From the NCBI RefSeq assembly GCF_031195445.1, contig NZ_CP133480.1, forward strand, positions 3,960,501 through 4,024,500: a stretch of 64,000 nt of DNA, read 5' to 3'. Made by a program: the position numbers and the translations under genes. The notes beneath the pieces are model-generated. The model did not search any database. It saw nothing but the letters and a program-made list of their open reading frames with translations, and had not been told where the DNA came from. Positions 26,127-35,409 of this stretch are shown piece after piece (positions within the stretch are counted from its first letter, which is position 1; every line of letters starts with the position of its first letter). Origin of the DNA: Acuticoccus sp. MNP-M23 (lineage in GTDB: Bacteria; Pseudomonadota; Alphaproteobacteria; Rhizobiales; Amorphaceae).

Positions 26127-26942
26127 TCACGACTTCGGCGGTGCCTTGGGCGGCCGGGGGGAGTTCGTCGGCGTTTCAGGCGGCAGCGATGCGGGACCGA
26201 CCTTTCCCTTGGGCACCGGGGCAATGGCGTCCGCGGCGCTGTCGGGCGGCGTCTTCGCCTCGCCGCTGCGCGTGACCATGGTGGGCGTCTCGCTTTGCGC
26301 CTTGCGGATCTTGCCCATGTAGTCCGGCGCTGTCACGCCCATGGAAACATAGATGTTGGTGAGCCCCTCGACACCGAAATCGGCCGCCCGCACCCATTCG
26401 GCCGGCAGAAAGAAGAGGCCGCCGCCAAAGGGCACCGGCGCGGTGGGTACCATCACCACATGATAGAGCGATCCCTCGATGGTGATGGTTTCGGAGGTTG
26501 GCATCAGACCGAGGATGGCAGTGCGCCGCTCATCGGAAAAGAAGCACCACACCGGGCTCATGGACTGGACGTCCACGTCGTCGCGCCGCTCCAGAAGCTG
26601 AACGAAGCGCACGAGCGTCTTGTAGATGGTGCCGACCAGCGGAACGCGGCCCAGCGTTTCCTCGAAGAACTGGCTCCACAGCCGGCGCAGGCGTGACTGG
26701 ACGAGAAGCCCGATCATGTAGAGGGCGGCACACACCAGCGCGACGCCGATGGCGTAGGCCAGATTGTCGTCAACCACGAAAGCGCCGAGCTTTGCGACCC
26801 CGCGGCCGAAACTGGACCCCGGCCCCAGATAGGCGGCGATGTAGGATGCGATCCAGCCAATCAGCGCGAAGGTGATGATGATCGGCAGGACGGCCAGCAA
26901 TCCGGTCGCGATGGGCCGCACGATGCGGAGTATAAACTTCAT
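26127..26942 (-). CDS. DUF502 family integral membrane protein
   Basis: A 271-residue protein with two N-terminal transmembrane segments (IATGLLAVLPIIITFALIGW, about 11-30, and LAYAIGVALVCAALYMIGLL, about 61-80) followed by a soluble domain with VPLVGTIYKTLVRFVQLL, characteristic of DUF502 proteins, which are widespread and of unknown function. The C-terminal 45 residues are Pro/Ala/Lys rich and probably disordered. GGAG precedes the ATG at 26942 by six bases, favouring it over an ATG at 26954. It stands alone, divergent from the cation efflux gene. Confidence 0.82.
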   Translation of the reverse strand: MKFILRIVRPIATGLLAVLPIIITFALIGWIASYIAAYLGPGSSFGRGVAKLGAFVVDDNLAYAIGVALVCAALYMIGLLVQSRLRRLWSQFFEETLGRVPLVGTIYKTLVRFVQLLERRDDVDVQSMSPVWCFFSDERRTAILGLMPTSETITIEGSLYHVVMVPTAPVPFGGGLFFLPAEWVRAADFGVEGLTNIYVSMGVTAPDYMGKIRKAQSETPTMVTRSGEAKTPPDSAADAIAPVPKGKVGPASLPPETPTNSPRPPKAPPKS

Positions 26943-27117
26943 GACATTCTCCATCCGCGGAAACCCGTTGCGGGATGCGGCCGTGTAAGATCGGGCATGC
27001 GACCCGCAGCAAGAGTCTTGCATGGTTGATACCGCTCTGTGACGGAACGCCTCAACCACCCAAGCCGTTCTCAAATAACGCAATCAGGCCCGCACCGGCG
27101 ATAAAGGTTTTTAAAAC

Positions 27118-28065
27118 ATGGCAGCAAAAGGCAACAAGACGATTATCTACGCGGCGCTCGGGGCCAATGCGGCCATTGCCGTGACCAAATTCGTCGCCAG
27201 CGCCATTACGGGATCTTCGGCCATGTTCGCCGAGGCGATCCACTCCCTCGTCGACACCGGCAACCAGGGGCTCCTGCTGTTCGGCCTCCGGCAGGCCAAG
27301 CGGCCGGCAAGCCCGGAGCACCCGTTCGGCCACGGCAAGGACCTATATTTCTACTCCTTCATGGTCGCGATCATCATTTTCGGCGCTGGTGCCGGCTTCG
27401 CGGCGTTCGAGGGGATCGAGAAGCTTCTCCATCCGGGTGCGGTTGAGGTCTCGTGGATCAACTATGCGGTGCTGGGTGCCGCGTTCCTGTTCGAGTTGTT
27501 TGCATGGTCGCTGGCGCTGAAGGAATTCAACAAGGTCCGCGGTGACCGCGGGGTGCTTGAGACCGTTCGCCGCTCCAAGGATCCGACGCTCTTCACCGTG
27601 CTGTTCGAGGATACGGCAGCGATGGTGGGCCTCATTGTCGCGTTCATCGGCATTCTGGCGGCCAACATCACTGGCAATCCGCTCTACGATGCTCTGGGCA
27701 CGCTCGCGATTGCCGCGGTTCTGGCCCTGACGGCAGTGTTCCTGGCCATCGAGACCAAGGGGCTGCTGGTCGGCGAGGCGGCGGATCCGAAGCTGGTGGC
27801 CGAGCTGCGGGCGCTGGTTCAGGCCGAGCCCGCCATCGAGACCGTCAACGAGCTTCTCACCATGCACTTTGGCCCGCACGAGATTCTGGTGACCGTTTCG
27901 GCCGACTTCCGCAACGATCTCACCGCCGAAGAGGTGGAAGACGTTGTCGCGGCGCTCGATACCAAGATCAAGGCGGCTGCGCCGGATGTGCGCCGTCTGT
28001 TCGTGCAGGCGATGGACCGGGCGGACCACCGTCGTGCGAGGCTTGCACAGGCTGCCGATGCGTGA
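27118..28065 (+). CDS. Cation diffusion facilitator (CDF) metal exporter
   Basis: A 315-residue membrane protein with six predicted transmembrane helices and a cytoplasmic C-terminal domain. The metal-binding helix reads FAEAIHSLVDTGNQ, and the second acidic helix is in LFEDTAAMVGL; the first has His-x3-Asp, which in CDF proteins usually marks zinc or manganese/iron-type transporters rather than Asp-x3-Asp. The C-terminal domain contains ELLTMHFGPHEILVTVS, the ferredoxin-like dimer fold. It should export a divalent metal against protons. The metal cannot be set. Confidence 0.9.
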   Translation: MAAKGNKTIIYAALGANAAIAVTKFVASAITGSSAMFAEAIHSLVDTGNQGLLLFGLRQAKRPASPEHPFGHGKDLYFYSFMVAIIIFGAGAGFAAFEGIEKLLHPGAVEVSWINYAVLGAAFLFELFAWSLALKEFNKVRGDRGVLETVRRSKDPTLFTVLFEDTAAMVGLIVAFIGILAANITGNPLYDALGTLAIAAVLALTAVFLAIETKGLLVGEAADPKLVAELRALVQAEPAIETVNELLTMHFGPHEILVTVSADFRNDLTAEEVEDVVAALDTKIKAAAPDVRRLFVQAMDRADHRRARLAQAADA

Positions 28066-28120
28066 GAATGACCGGCCGTTAGCGCTTTACTTCCGGGCGC
28101 GGATTGCTTAGCGATTTCCC

Positions 28121-28537
28121 ATGGCACAGACACGTCTTCAGCGATTGATTCAGGTGTTCGCATGGTGGGACAGCACCACCTACGGCACGTCGTTCACCAC
28201 GTGGCTGCGCGGTGAATCCGTCGGCACCGATGAGTTCGGCAACCGCTATTTCCGCACCAAGAAGGGCAAGGTCGACGCCGCGCTTGGCGTCGAACGCCGC
28301 TGGGTGATCTATAACGGCCCAACCGATCCGACCGCCATTCCGGGTGGCTGGTACCGGTGGATGCATCACTTGAGCGCCACCCCGCCAGACGGCAACTACA
28401 CCCCGCGCGAGTGGCAGCAGCCCCACAGGCCGAACCCCACCGGAACGCCGGATGCATACCGGCCCAAAGGCTCGATCCTGCGGCCCGACCCGGAGATCGG
28501 CATCTCCAAGGGGTACGACGCCTGGACCCCGAACTGA
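28121..28537 (+). CDS. NDUFA12-like NADH:ubiquinone oxidoreductase accessory subunit
   Basis: A 138-residue protein of the NDUFA12 (B17.2) family. The conserved core is visible: GTDEFGNRYFRTKKG, RRWVIYNGPTDPTAIPGGWY, WMHHLSATPP and PREWQQPHRPNPTGT. In mitochondria and alphaproteobacteria, it is an accessory subunit of respiratory Complex I. The gene stands alone here, away from the nuo operon, as usual. A strong terminator follows at 28552. Confidence 0.93.
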   Translation: MAQTRLQRLIQVFAWWDSTTYGTSFTTWLRGESVGTDEFGNRYFRTKKGKVDAALGVERRWVIYNGPTDPTAIPGGWYRWMHHLSATPPDGNYTPREWQQPHRPNPTGTPDAYRPKGSILRPDPEIGISKGYDAWTPN

Positions 28538-28551
28538 CCCAGACCTGAAAG

Positions 28552-28580
28552 AATGCCGGCCTTCCCGCCGGCATTTTTTT
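28552..28580 (+). terminator. Rho-independent terminator after the NDUFA12-like gene
   Basis: AATGCCGGC and GCCGGCATT form a perfect nine-base-pair stem with a CTTCCC loop, followed by a run of seven T ending at 28580. It lies 14 bases after the stop codon. Confidence 0.93.
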
Positions 28581-28745
28581 GTCGAGGCGGGTGTTCCTCT
28601 TCTCAATAAAAACGAGACGGACTGGCCACTCTTGAGCACTGCTGCGCCATCGCCCAAACTCGGCCCGCAGCGGGCACCGCAGTTTGCCGTGCAACTGCCC
28701 CGTGCGAACAAGCGGCGGATCGCCGATAATCTGGAGGAATGCGTT

Positions 28746-29147
28746 TTGAAGATCACTCGTTGCGGAGAGGCTCCCTCTGTCCGGGCACCGGCCGATGCGT
28801 TCACCGGCGTTGTGTGGCAGAACCCGATCAACACCGCGCCGGACCCCGCCCGCGTCGGCTCCGCTCTGGTCACGTTTCTTCCCGGCGCGCGCACCTTCTG
28901 GCATCATCACCCCTTGGGGCAGACGCTCTACATCACGCAGGGGACAGGCTGGTTTCAGACCGAAGGTGAGGCGCGCGTGGAAATCCGTGCCGGCGACGTG
29001 ATCTGGATCCCGCCCCACGAAAAGCACTGGCATGGCGCGACCGACACGACCACCATGTCCCACCTTGCGATGCACGAGCGGGACGGGACATCCCACGTCA
29101 CCTGGCTTGAACCGGTCTCCGACGAGGACTACCTCGCCAACGCCTGA
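28746..29147 (+). CDS. Cupin domain protein
   Basis: A 133-residue single cupin. The metal motif is [20 protein letters not shown], with several His, and the second motif is [16 protein letters not shown]. It resembles small cupins of the (R)-mandelonitrile lyase-like/carboxymuconolactone group. The TTG start at 28746 is chosen because GGAGG ends eight bases before it and no in-frame ATG is near. The function is unknown. The protein ends 27 bases before the convergent histidine kinase stop. Confidence 0.82.
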   Translation: MKITRCGEAPSVRAPADAFTGVVWQNPINTAPDPARVGSALVTFLPGARTFWHHHPLGQTLYITQGTGWFQTEGEARVEIRAGDVIWIPPHEKHWHGATDTTTMSHLAMHERDGTSHVTWLEPVSDEDYLANA

Positions 29148-29174
29148 GCGCGGTCAGCAGAGCGGGGCGCCTTG

Positions 29175-31145
29175 CTAGAGGCGGCCCGACCAGGGCTCGG
29201 AGCGCAAGGCGATGCCGATGGCATCGCCAAGCTCGTGCAGGCGGTAGGGCTTGCGCAGGATGTTGATGCGCGAGATCGCAACGTCCGTCGGGAGCTGGAC
29301 ACCTTCATTGTAGCCGGTGGTCAGGAGCACGGGCATTGCCGGGCGCAGTTTGGCTGACTGGCGGGCAAGCACGGTGCCGCTGATGCCGCCGGGCATGGAA
29401 ATATCGGTGAACAGAAGGTCGATGTTGCAGTCGCTGCGGATGATCGCAAGCGCCTCTTCGCCGCTGGACGCACGGATCACCCGGTAGCAGAGCGCCTCCA
29501 GCATCCGCGCCACGTTTTCGCGTACCGTCGGCTCGTCCTCGACAATCAGAACAACCTCGCCCATGCCGTCGCCGATGACCTCGTCGGGCAGGGCAGGGGC
29601 GATGGTGCGCGCGTTTCCGCGAGGCAGGTAGAGGCGCACGGTGGTCCCCTCATCAGGCGCCGACGAGACCGAAATGTGGCCGCCGCTCTGCTTGATGAAG
29701 CCGTGGACCATGCTGAGGCCGAGCCCGGTGCCCTCCGCCTTGGTGGTGAAAAAGGGCTCGAAGATCCGCTTGCGGACCGATTCGCTCATGCCTTTGCCAT
29801 TGTCCGTGATGTCGAGCACCACATAGGCCCCGGGGGCAAGCTCGGGCGGATCGATGGCAGGCTCGTCGCCGATCATCTGCTGCGTCGTGACAATGTCGAT
29901 CTGCCCGCCGGTGCCGATCGGCATGGCGGCGGATGCATTGATGCACACATTGAGAATGGTGGATTCCAGAAGGCCCGGATCCAGTGAAACGGTGGCATCA
30001 CGCACGCCGAACGTCACCTGAAGCTCGCAGTTTGCGGCGACGGCGTGGCGCAGCATCGGCAGCATTTTGTTGAGGAATGCATCCAGCTCGAGCCGCTCGG
30101 CGCGCAGCTTCTGCCGGCGCGAGAAGGTGAGCATCTGGCTCACCAGTTCCTGGCCGCGCTGACCCGAGGCACGGCACATGTGGACAAGCTCGCGCAGCTG
30201 CGGTGCGTCAGGCAGCTTGCGGTCGATCAGGTCGAGACTGCCGATGATGATGGTCAGGATGTTGTTGAAGTCGTGCGCGATCCCGCCTGTCATCTTGCCG
30301 AGAGCATCGAGGCGGACGGCCCGGTTAAAGTCGGCGTCGGAAATCAGCCGTTCGGCAATGTCGTAGCTGACCTGCAAGATGAGGTCGGCAGTGCCTTCCG
30401 GCTGTCCGAGGAGGGACCATGTGGACATGACGGAGAGAAACTGCCCGCTGCGCGTGGTGTGACGCAGCCGCCCGGTCCACCGCCCGTCGACGCAGGTGCG
30501 CAGCGCCGCTTCCCGCCAGTCGCTATCGTCGAGAATATTGAGTTCGCCGAGCGGACGGCCGACGGCTTCTTCGCCGCTGTATCCGTAACGCTCTGCGGCC
30601 TTGCGGTTCCACAGGACGATCCGGCCATCCACGTCGTGGACGATCACCGCTTCTTGCGTGTTGTCGAGCAGCCCGCGGTAGAAGGCTTCGTCGTGGCTGC
30701 GGACGTGGCGGTCCGTCACGTCGCGCAAGATGGCAACGAAATGCTTCGTCGACCCATCGGCATCGGCAACGGGGGTGATGTCGAATTCAGCCCACCAGGC
30801 CTCGCCGGTGTTCCTCAGAAACTCCACATCGTATCGGCCGGGCTTGCCGCTGGCGAGATTGGTTTCGAGGCGGCGAAGGGTCTCCCGAGCGGTGCCGGGA
30901 CCCTGAAAAGCCAGATGCGAGCAGCCGAGAACCTCATCGGCGCTGTACCCGGTCAGTGCAGTGTAGGCGCGGTTGGCAAACACGATGCGATAATCGGCGT
31001 CGTCCAGCAGCGAACCCTGGAACAGAAAGACGGCATCGGAGACAGCATCGAGCGACGCGATCAGAAAATCAGACGAGGACGAGCGACCGCGATCGGACCC
31101 GTCTCCGCTGAAATCGTGCAACCGGCTGCCTAGGTCGTGGTGCAT
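29175..31145 (-). CDS. PAS-containing hybrid histidine kinase with receiver domain
   Basis: A 656-residue cytoplasmic sensor. Two PAS domains (about 30-145 and 155-270), histidine kinase with phospho-acceptor His291 in GGIAHDFNNIL, ATPase N box NVCINASAAMP and G boxes DNGKGM (449-453) and GTGLGLSM, then a receiver domain (530-650) with Asp581 (LLFTDISMPG), ED at 536-537 and Lys632. No transmembrane segment is seen. The first PAS resembles LOV-like domains (NRAYTALTGYSADEVLG), but the flavin Cys motif is not present. No response regulator gene is adjacent, so it is an orphan. Confidence 0.9.
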   Translation of the reverse strand: MHHDLGSRLHDFSGDGSDRGRSSSSDFLIASLDAVSDAVFLFQGSLLDDADYRIVFANRAYTALTGYSADEVLGCSHLAFQGPGTARETLRRLETNLASGKPGRYDVEFLRNTGEAWWAEFDITPVADADGSTKHFVAILRDVTDRHVRSHDEAFYRGLLDNTQEAVIVHDVDGRIVLWNRKAAERYGYSGEEAVGRPLGELNILDDSDWREAALRTCVDGRWTGRLRHTTRSGQFLSVMSTWSLLGQPEGTADLILQVSYDIAERLISDADFNRAVRLDALGKMTGGIAHDFNNILTIIIGSLDLIDRKLPDAPQLRELVHMCRASGQRGQELVSQMLTFSRRQKLRAERLELDAFLNKMLPMLRHAVAANCELQVTFGVRDATVSLDPGLLESTILNVCINASAAMPIGTGGQIDIVTTQQMIGDEPAIDPPELAPGAYVVLDITDNGKGMSESVRKRIFEPFFTTKAEGTGLGLSMVHGFIKQSGGHISVSSAPDEGTTVRLYLPRGNARTIAPALPDEVIGDGMGEVVLIVEDEPTVRENVARMLEALCYRVIRASSGEEALAIIRSDCNIDLLFTDISMPGGISGTVLARQSAKLRPAMPVLLTTGYNEGVQLPTDVAISRINILRKPYRLHELGDAIGIALRSEPWSGRL

Positions 31146-31340
31146 GAAAGACGGAACCCCCGGATCCGCGTAGCCACATTTACAATAATAATATAAATCA
31201 AACTCGGCTCAGTCCGCTGCAGAGCAGCATTAATATTGGATACAATGCCCGATAGAAGGAGTTAATCCAACTATTTCAAAATTTGTGCATTATTTTTGCC
31301 TTCCATATGGCAAATGCGTCAAATCAACGATTGGAGAGGA
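31146..31340. other. A+T-rich intergenic stretch between histidine kinase and SDR
   Basis: About 195 bases with much lower G+C than the surrounding genome, including runs such as AATAATAATATAAATCAAA. It contains the kinase promoter; the SDR stops at its right edge. No clear repeat, RNA or gene was found here. Confidence 0.6.
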
Positions 31341-32045
31341 TCAGACCGACCGCGTCAAACCCCCGTCAATGCGCAGATTCTGGCCGGTCATGTAGGCACC
31401 GTCCGGCGATGCCAGCCAGCCGATCAGTGATGAAACCTCGGACGTTCTGGCGTAGCGGCCCAACGGAATACGGGCTTTGCGATCCTCCTTCTCGGGGAGG
31501 CTGTCTACAAAACCGGGCAAAATGTTGTTCATCCGCACGTTCTTTGCCGCAAAATTGTCGCAAAAAAGCTTGGTAAATGCCGCAAGTCCGGCGCGGAACA
31601 CGCCGGACGTCGGGAACAGCGGGTCGGGCTCGAAGGCGGCGAACGTCGAGATGTTGATGATGGCACCGCCGCCGCCTGCTTCCATCACAGGCGCAACAAG
31701 GCGCGTCGCGCGGATGACGTTGAGGAGATAGACCTCCATTCCCGTGTGCCAGTCTTCATCCGAAATCTCGAGCACCGGGCCTTTCGGACCATGGCCTGCG
31801 GAATTTACCAGAACGTCGATCCGGCCCCACCGCGCCTTCGCGCCATCGACCAGCCGCGCAATGTCAGAATTTTCGCGGTTGGAGCCGGTCACGCCGAAAC
31901 CGCCAAGCTCTTCACCGAGCGCTTCGCCCTTGCCGGACGACGACAGGATGCCGACCCTGAAGCCGTCGGCGCTGAGCCGGCGGGCTGCATCAGCGCCCAT
32001 CCCGCTGCCGCCTGCCGTGATCAGGGCCACCTTCGGTTCGGCCAT
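31341..32045 (-). CDS. SDR-family protein with replaced catalytic residues
   Basis: A 234-residue SDR. The cofactor motif is ITAGGSGMGADAARRLS (9-25), with GRIDVLVNSAGHG present. The active-site block reads NISTFAAFEPDPLFPTSGVF followed by RAGLAAFTK: the position of the usual YxxxK is SGVFR, so Tyr is Ser and Lys is Arg. Either a variant mechanism or a binding role is implied. LPGFVDSLPEKED downstream resembles a group of SDRs I recall with FPTS in place of Tyr. No neighbour on the same strand suggests a pathway. Confidence 0.84.
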   Translation of the reverse strand: MAEPKVALITAGGSGMGADAARRLSADGFRVGILSSSGKGEALGEELGGFGVTGSNRENSDIARLVDGAKARWGRIDVLVNSAGHGPKGPVLEISDEDWHTGMEVYLLNVIRATRLVAPVMEAGGGGAIINISTFAAFEPDPLFPTSGVFRAGLAAFTKLFCDNFAAKNVRMNNILPGFVDSLPEKEDRKARIPLGRYARTSEVSSLIGWLASPDGAYMTGQNLRIDGGLTRSV

Positions 32046-32274
32046 TCGTCCGCTTCCCTCTCCGGGTTTTCATCAAGGCAAAAACTCTGCCTCGGTCGGT
32101 TTCATTTTATCGCTGCGGCAAAGCGCGGACAATAGCAAACCGAACGGCACGATTTGACAGTTTGCGCTTGACCGACACACGGTGACGCCGTTGACCCATG
32201 TCTGTGAACAACAGTCGGTCATGCGCGAGAAGCCCGGGTCAGGGCAGCGTGTGCCGGCAGGCAAGGATCCCAAG

Positions 32275-32934
32275 ATGAGCACGAATGAAATTACGGTCCG
32301 CGATCCACTTTATGGCGACCTCACCACAACCTGGAAATGGATGCTGGGGCTGGGTGTCCTCATGGCGGTCCTCGGGGTGATCGGGCTTGGCATGACCTAC
32401 TGGCTGACGATCCTGTCTGTCGTCTGGTTCGGCATCCTTGCCCTGATCGGCGGGATTGCGCAGCTGATCGACGCCTTCAAGTGCTCGGGCTGGAAGTCGG
32501 TCGCGTCGCACGTTCTTGTCGGCCTTCTGTATCTTGCCGCAGGCGTGGTGCTGATTGCGATGCCGGTGCAGAGCGCGTGGTGGCTGACGCTGATGATCGG
32601 CGCTGTCTTCGTGGTGACGGGCGTCCTGCGCATCGTCATGGCGCTTCAGATGCGCGGGCACGGTTCGGCCACGGTCTGGCTGGTCCTGTCCGGTCTCATC
32701 TCGATCGGTCTTGGCGTGATGATCTATTACATCGTGGATCTGCCCACCACCGAGGCGATGGCGAGCCTTGACGGCGCTCGGGGATGGTTCGAGGCGTGGG
32801 GCTGGGTGATCGGCATGTTCGTGGCGTTGGAATTCATCGTTCACGGTGCGGCGCTGGTTGCGCTGGCCCTTGCGGCCCGTGCGCGGCTGGACAGCAGCGA
32901 GCCCCCGGCAGGCGGCACGGCCGCAACGGCCTGA
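32275..32934 (+). CDS. HdeD/DUF308 family membrane protein
   Basis: A 219-residue protein with six predicted transmembrane helices, such as MLGLGVLMAVLGVIGLGMTY and WWLTLMIGAVFVVTGVLRIV. The layout matches HdeD, an acid-stress-related inner-membrane protein of unknown mechanism. The ATG at 32275 follows AAGGA; an upstream frame at 32182 is possible but begins in sequence unlike protein. It ends ahead of a strong hairpin. Confidence 0.85.
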   Translation: MSTNEITVRDPLYGDLTTTWKWMLGLGVLMAVLGVIGLGMTYWLTILSVVWFGILALIGGIAQLIDAFKCSGWKSVASHVLVGLLYLAAGVVLIAMPVQSAWWLTLMIGAVFVVTGVLRIVMALQMRGHGSATVWLVLSGLISIGLGVMIYYIVDLPTTEAMASLDGARGWFEAWGWVIGMFVALEFIVHGAALVALALAARARLDSSEPPAGGTAATA

Positions 32935-32970
32935 CGCTTCTTCCGCCGGCACACCGGCAACAATTTTGAG

Positions 32971-33001
32971 GGGCGGCGCCGCAGAGAACGCGGCGCCGCC
33001 C
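32971..33001. terminator. Bidirectional hairpin between convergent genes
   Basis: GGGCGGCGCCGC and GCGGCGCCGCCC form a perfect 12-base-pair stem with a seven-base loop, 36 bases after the DUF308 stop and 9 bases before the dehalogenase stop. Only three T follow. Confidence 0.75.
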
Positions 33002-33010
33002 GTTTCGCGT

Positions 33011-33682
33011 TCAGGCCCGTTCCAGGCCCGTGAGCGTGGACAGCGTGACAGACGGCGAAAGGTCGAAATACTCGTCCGGTTCGCCAGCGCGGTTGATCCA
33101 CACTGTGCGAAAGCCGAAGGCGCTGGCCCCGGCAATGTCCCACCGGTTGGACGACTGGAACGAGACCCGGTCGGCAAACACGCGGAACCGCGTCGTCACC
33201 AGCTCGTAGACCGCGGGCAGAGGCTTGTAGCTCTCCAGCGGATCGACGGAGACGACATCGTCCAGAAGCTCGCCGATCCGTGCGGCATGAACCGCCATCT
33301 CCAGCATGGCCGGCGAGCCGTTGGACAGGATCGCGGTTTTTGCGCCGTTCTGGCGCAAGGTGGTCAGAACGTCGATCACCTCCGGGTAGGCGTCGAGCGT
33401 GCGGTAGGCATCGAGCAACGCCTCGCGCATGTCGCGCGGCGCGGACGGAACCTTGGCAAAGGCGGTGTCCAGCGCATCCTCGGTCAGCGCCCAGAAATCC
33501 CGGTACTGGCCGCAGAGCGCGCGGGTCCACGAATATTCGAGTTGCTTGGCGCGCCAGATGGCGGACAGCTCTGCCCCGTCCGGACCCATCTCGCCGGCGT
33601 ATTTGCGGACCGCGGCATGAACGTCGAACAGGGTGCCGTAGGCATCGAAAACATACACGGGATAGCGCGCGACAGTCGTCAT
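33011..33682 (-). CDS. (S)-2-haloacid dehalogenase, type II
   Basis: A 223-residue HAD-superfamily hydrolase. The nucleophile is Asp13 in YVFDAYGTLFD, the second motif is TAILSNGSPAML, and Lys is in SYKPLPAVY. FQSSNRWDIAGASAFG matches the dehalogenase-specific SSNxWDxxGA segment. The enzyme replaces the halogen of L-2-haloacids with hydroxyl, giving D-2-hydroxyacids. The gene stands alone and is divergent from the aminotransferase gene by 62 bases. The biological substrate may not be a halogenated acid. Confidence 0.88.
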   Translation of the reverse strand: MTTVARYPVYVFDAYGTLFDVHAAVRKYAGEMGPDGAELSAIWRAKQLEYSWTRALCGQYRDFWALTEDALDTAFAKVPSAPRDMREALLDAYRTLDAYPEVIDVLTTLRQNGAKTAILSNGSPAMLEMAVHAARIGELLDDVVSVDPLESYKPLPAVYELVTTRFRVFADRVSFQSSNRWDIAGASAFGFRTVWINRAGEPDEYFDLSPSVTLSTLTGLERA

Positions 33683-33744
33683 GGTCTTTCCCCCTTGAAG
33701 GCGTCGTCCTACACCAGAGCGGACAGAAAGTAAGGACGTTGGGC

Positions 33745-34608
33745 ATGGTGGATTGGTCTGAGACGTGGACCTGGATGGACGGCAGGTGGTTTTCCGGCAA
33801 TGAGCCGATCCTCGGCCCGCGCAGCCATGCGTTCTGGCTGGGTTCCTCGGTCTTCGACGGCGCAAGGGCCTTCGAGGGGGTGACACCGGACCTTGGGCTG
33901 CACATGGAGCGGGTCAACAGCTCGGCCAGGGCGCTGGGGCTGCGCGCATTCGTCGATGTCGGCCAGATGGTGGAGCTGGTTGCCGAAGGGCGGGAGCGGT
34001 TCGCCAAGAACACCCCGCTCTACATCCGCCCGATGTATTTTGCCGAAAATGGCGGCCCGTCCGCCGTTGCGCCGGACGTTTCGTCCACACGCTTTCTGAT
34101 GTGCCTTTACGAAACGCCGATGCCGACGCCGGAGCCCGGCAGCGGCGCGTCGATCACGGTGTCGCCCTTCCGGCGACCGACAATCGAAACCATGCCGACC
34201 AACGCCAAGGCCGGCTGCCTTTACCCCAACAACGCGCGGGCGCTTCAGCAGGCGCGCGACAAGGGCTTCGACAACGCTCTGGTGCTCGACATGGCCGGCA
34301 ACGTGGCCGAGCTTGCCACATCCAACATCTTCCTGGTCAAGGACGGTGTGGTGGCAACGCCGGTGCCGAACCGGACCTTTCTGGCGGGAATCACCCGGCT
34401 TCGGGTGATCGAGCTTTTGCGCGCGACGGGCATGCAGGTGGAGGAGCGGACGCTCTCGGTGGCCGATTTCATGGGGGCGGACGAAATTTTCTCGACCGGG
34501 AATTACGCCAAGGTGATGCCGGTTGCGAAGATCGAGGACCGTACCCTAGCGCCGGGCCGCGTCTTCCAGCTCGCACGGGACCTTTATTGGGAGTATGCCC
34601 ATGCCTGA
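33745..34608 (+). CDS. Branched-chain aminotransferase-like, class IV PLP enzyme
   Basis: A 287-residue class IV aminotransferase. The start at 33745 gives WTWMDGRWFSGNEPILGPRS; PLP-binding Lys155 is in NAKAGCLYPNN, and LVLDMAGNVAELATSNIFLV is the family signature. It transfers amino groups between branched-chain amino acids and 2-oxoglutarate or a related pair. It may be IlvE or a paralogue such as a D-amino acid or 4-amino-4-deoxychorismate type; length and motif favour the branched-chain group. Confidence 0.87.
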   Translation: MVDWSETWTWMDGRWFSGNEPILGPRSHAFWLGSSVFDGARAFEGVTPDLGLHMERVNSSARALGLRAFVDVGQMVELVAEGRERFAKNTPLYIRPMYFAENGGPSAVAPDVSSTRFLMCLYETPMPTPEPGSGASITVSPFRRPTIETMPTNAKAGCLYPNNARALQQARDKGFDNALVLDMAGNVAELATSNIFLVKDGVVATPVPNRTFLAGITRLRVIELLRATGMQVEERTLSVADFMGADEIFSTGNYAKVMPVAKIEDRTLAPGRVFQLARDLYWEYAHA

Positions 34609-34758
34609 GACTGATCGCTGACGCCGCCGCCTGTCCGTGCCGCGCCGTGTCTGAACCGGGTCCTTTCACAAGGGCTTAGTTGATCCGCGACGCACAGGGA
34701 CTAGATGTGCGACGAGAAGACCCCGTCGCTCCGGCGACATAGACCTTGGAGGCCCCCT

Positions 34759-35355
34759 GTGGCGTTTCAACTGCCTGACCTTCCCTACGCTTACGATGCA
34801 CTTGCGCCGTACATGTCTGCCGAAACCCTCGAGTTCCATCACGACAAGCACCACCAGGCTTACGTGACCAACGGCTCCAAGCTGCTGGAGGGCTCCGGCC
34901 TCGAAAACGATTCGCTCGAAGAGATCGTGAAGAAGAGCTTCGGCACCAATGTCGGCCTCTTCAACAATGCCGGCCAGCACTACAACCACATCCATTTCTG
35001 GAAGTGGATGACCCCCAATGGCGGCAAGTCCACCATGCCGGGCGAGCTGGAAAAGAAAATCGAGGCCGATCTCGGCGGCTACGACAAGGCGAAGGCGGAT
35101 TTCCTGGCCGCTGGCGCCGGTCAGTTCGGGTCCGGCTGGGCCTGGATTGCGCTCAAGGACGGCAAGCTGGAAATCATGAAGACGCCGAACGGCGAGAACC
35201 CGCTGGTGCATGGCGCAACGCCGCTGCTGGGCGTCGATGTGTGGGAGCACTCCTATTACATCGACTACCGCAACGCCCGCCCGAAATACCTGGAAGCCTG
35301 GTTCGACAACCTGGTGAACTGGGAATACGTGGCCGAGCTGCACAGCGCGGCGTAA
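34759..35355 (+). CDS. sodB: Superoxide dismutase, Fe/Mn type
   Basis: A 198-residue SOD. Metal ligands are His27 (LEFHHDKHH), His74 (AGQHYNHIHFW), Asp160 and His164 (GVDVWEHSYYIDY). Converts superoxide to oxygen and hydrogen peroxide in the cytoplasm. GGAGG at 34748-34752 and GTG at 34759 set the start. A perfect 15-base-pair terminator follows. Iron is the likely metal, as in related alphaproteobacterial SodB, but iron and manganese cannot be told apart firmly from motifs. Confidence 0.95.
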   Translation: MAFQLPDLPYAYDALAPYMSAETLEFHHDKHHQAYVTNGSKLLEGSGLENDSLEEIVKKSFGTNVGLFNNAGQHYNHIHFWKWMTPNGGKSTMPGELEKKIEADLGGYDKAKADFLAAGAGQFGSGWAWIALKDGKLEIMKTPNGENPLVHGATPLLGVDVWEHSYYIDYRNARPKYLEAWFDNLVNWEYVAELHSAA

Positions 35356-35409
35356 GGCGCATTTGCGGCGGGTTCGTCCCGCCGCTTTGCAGCCTTGAAG
35401 CCAGACGAA

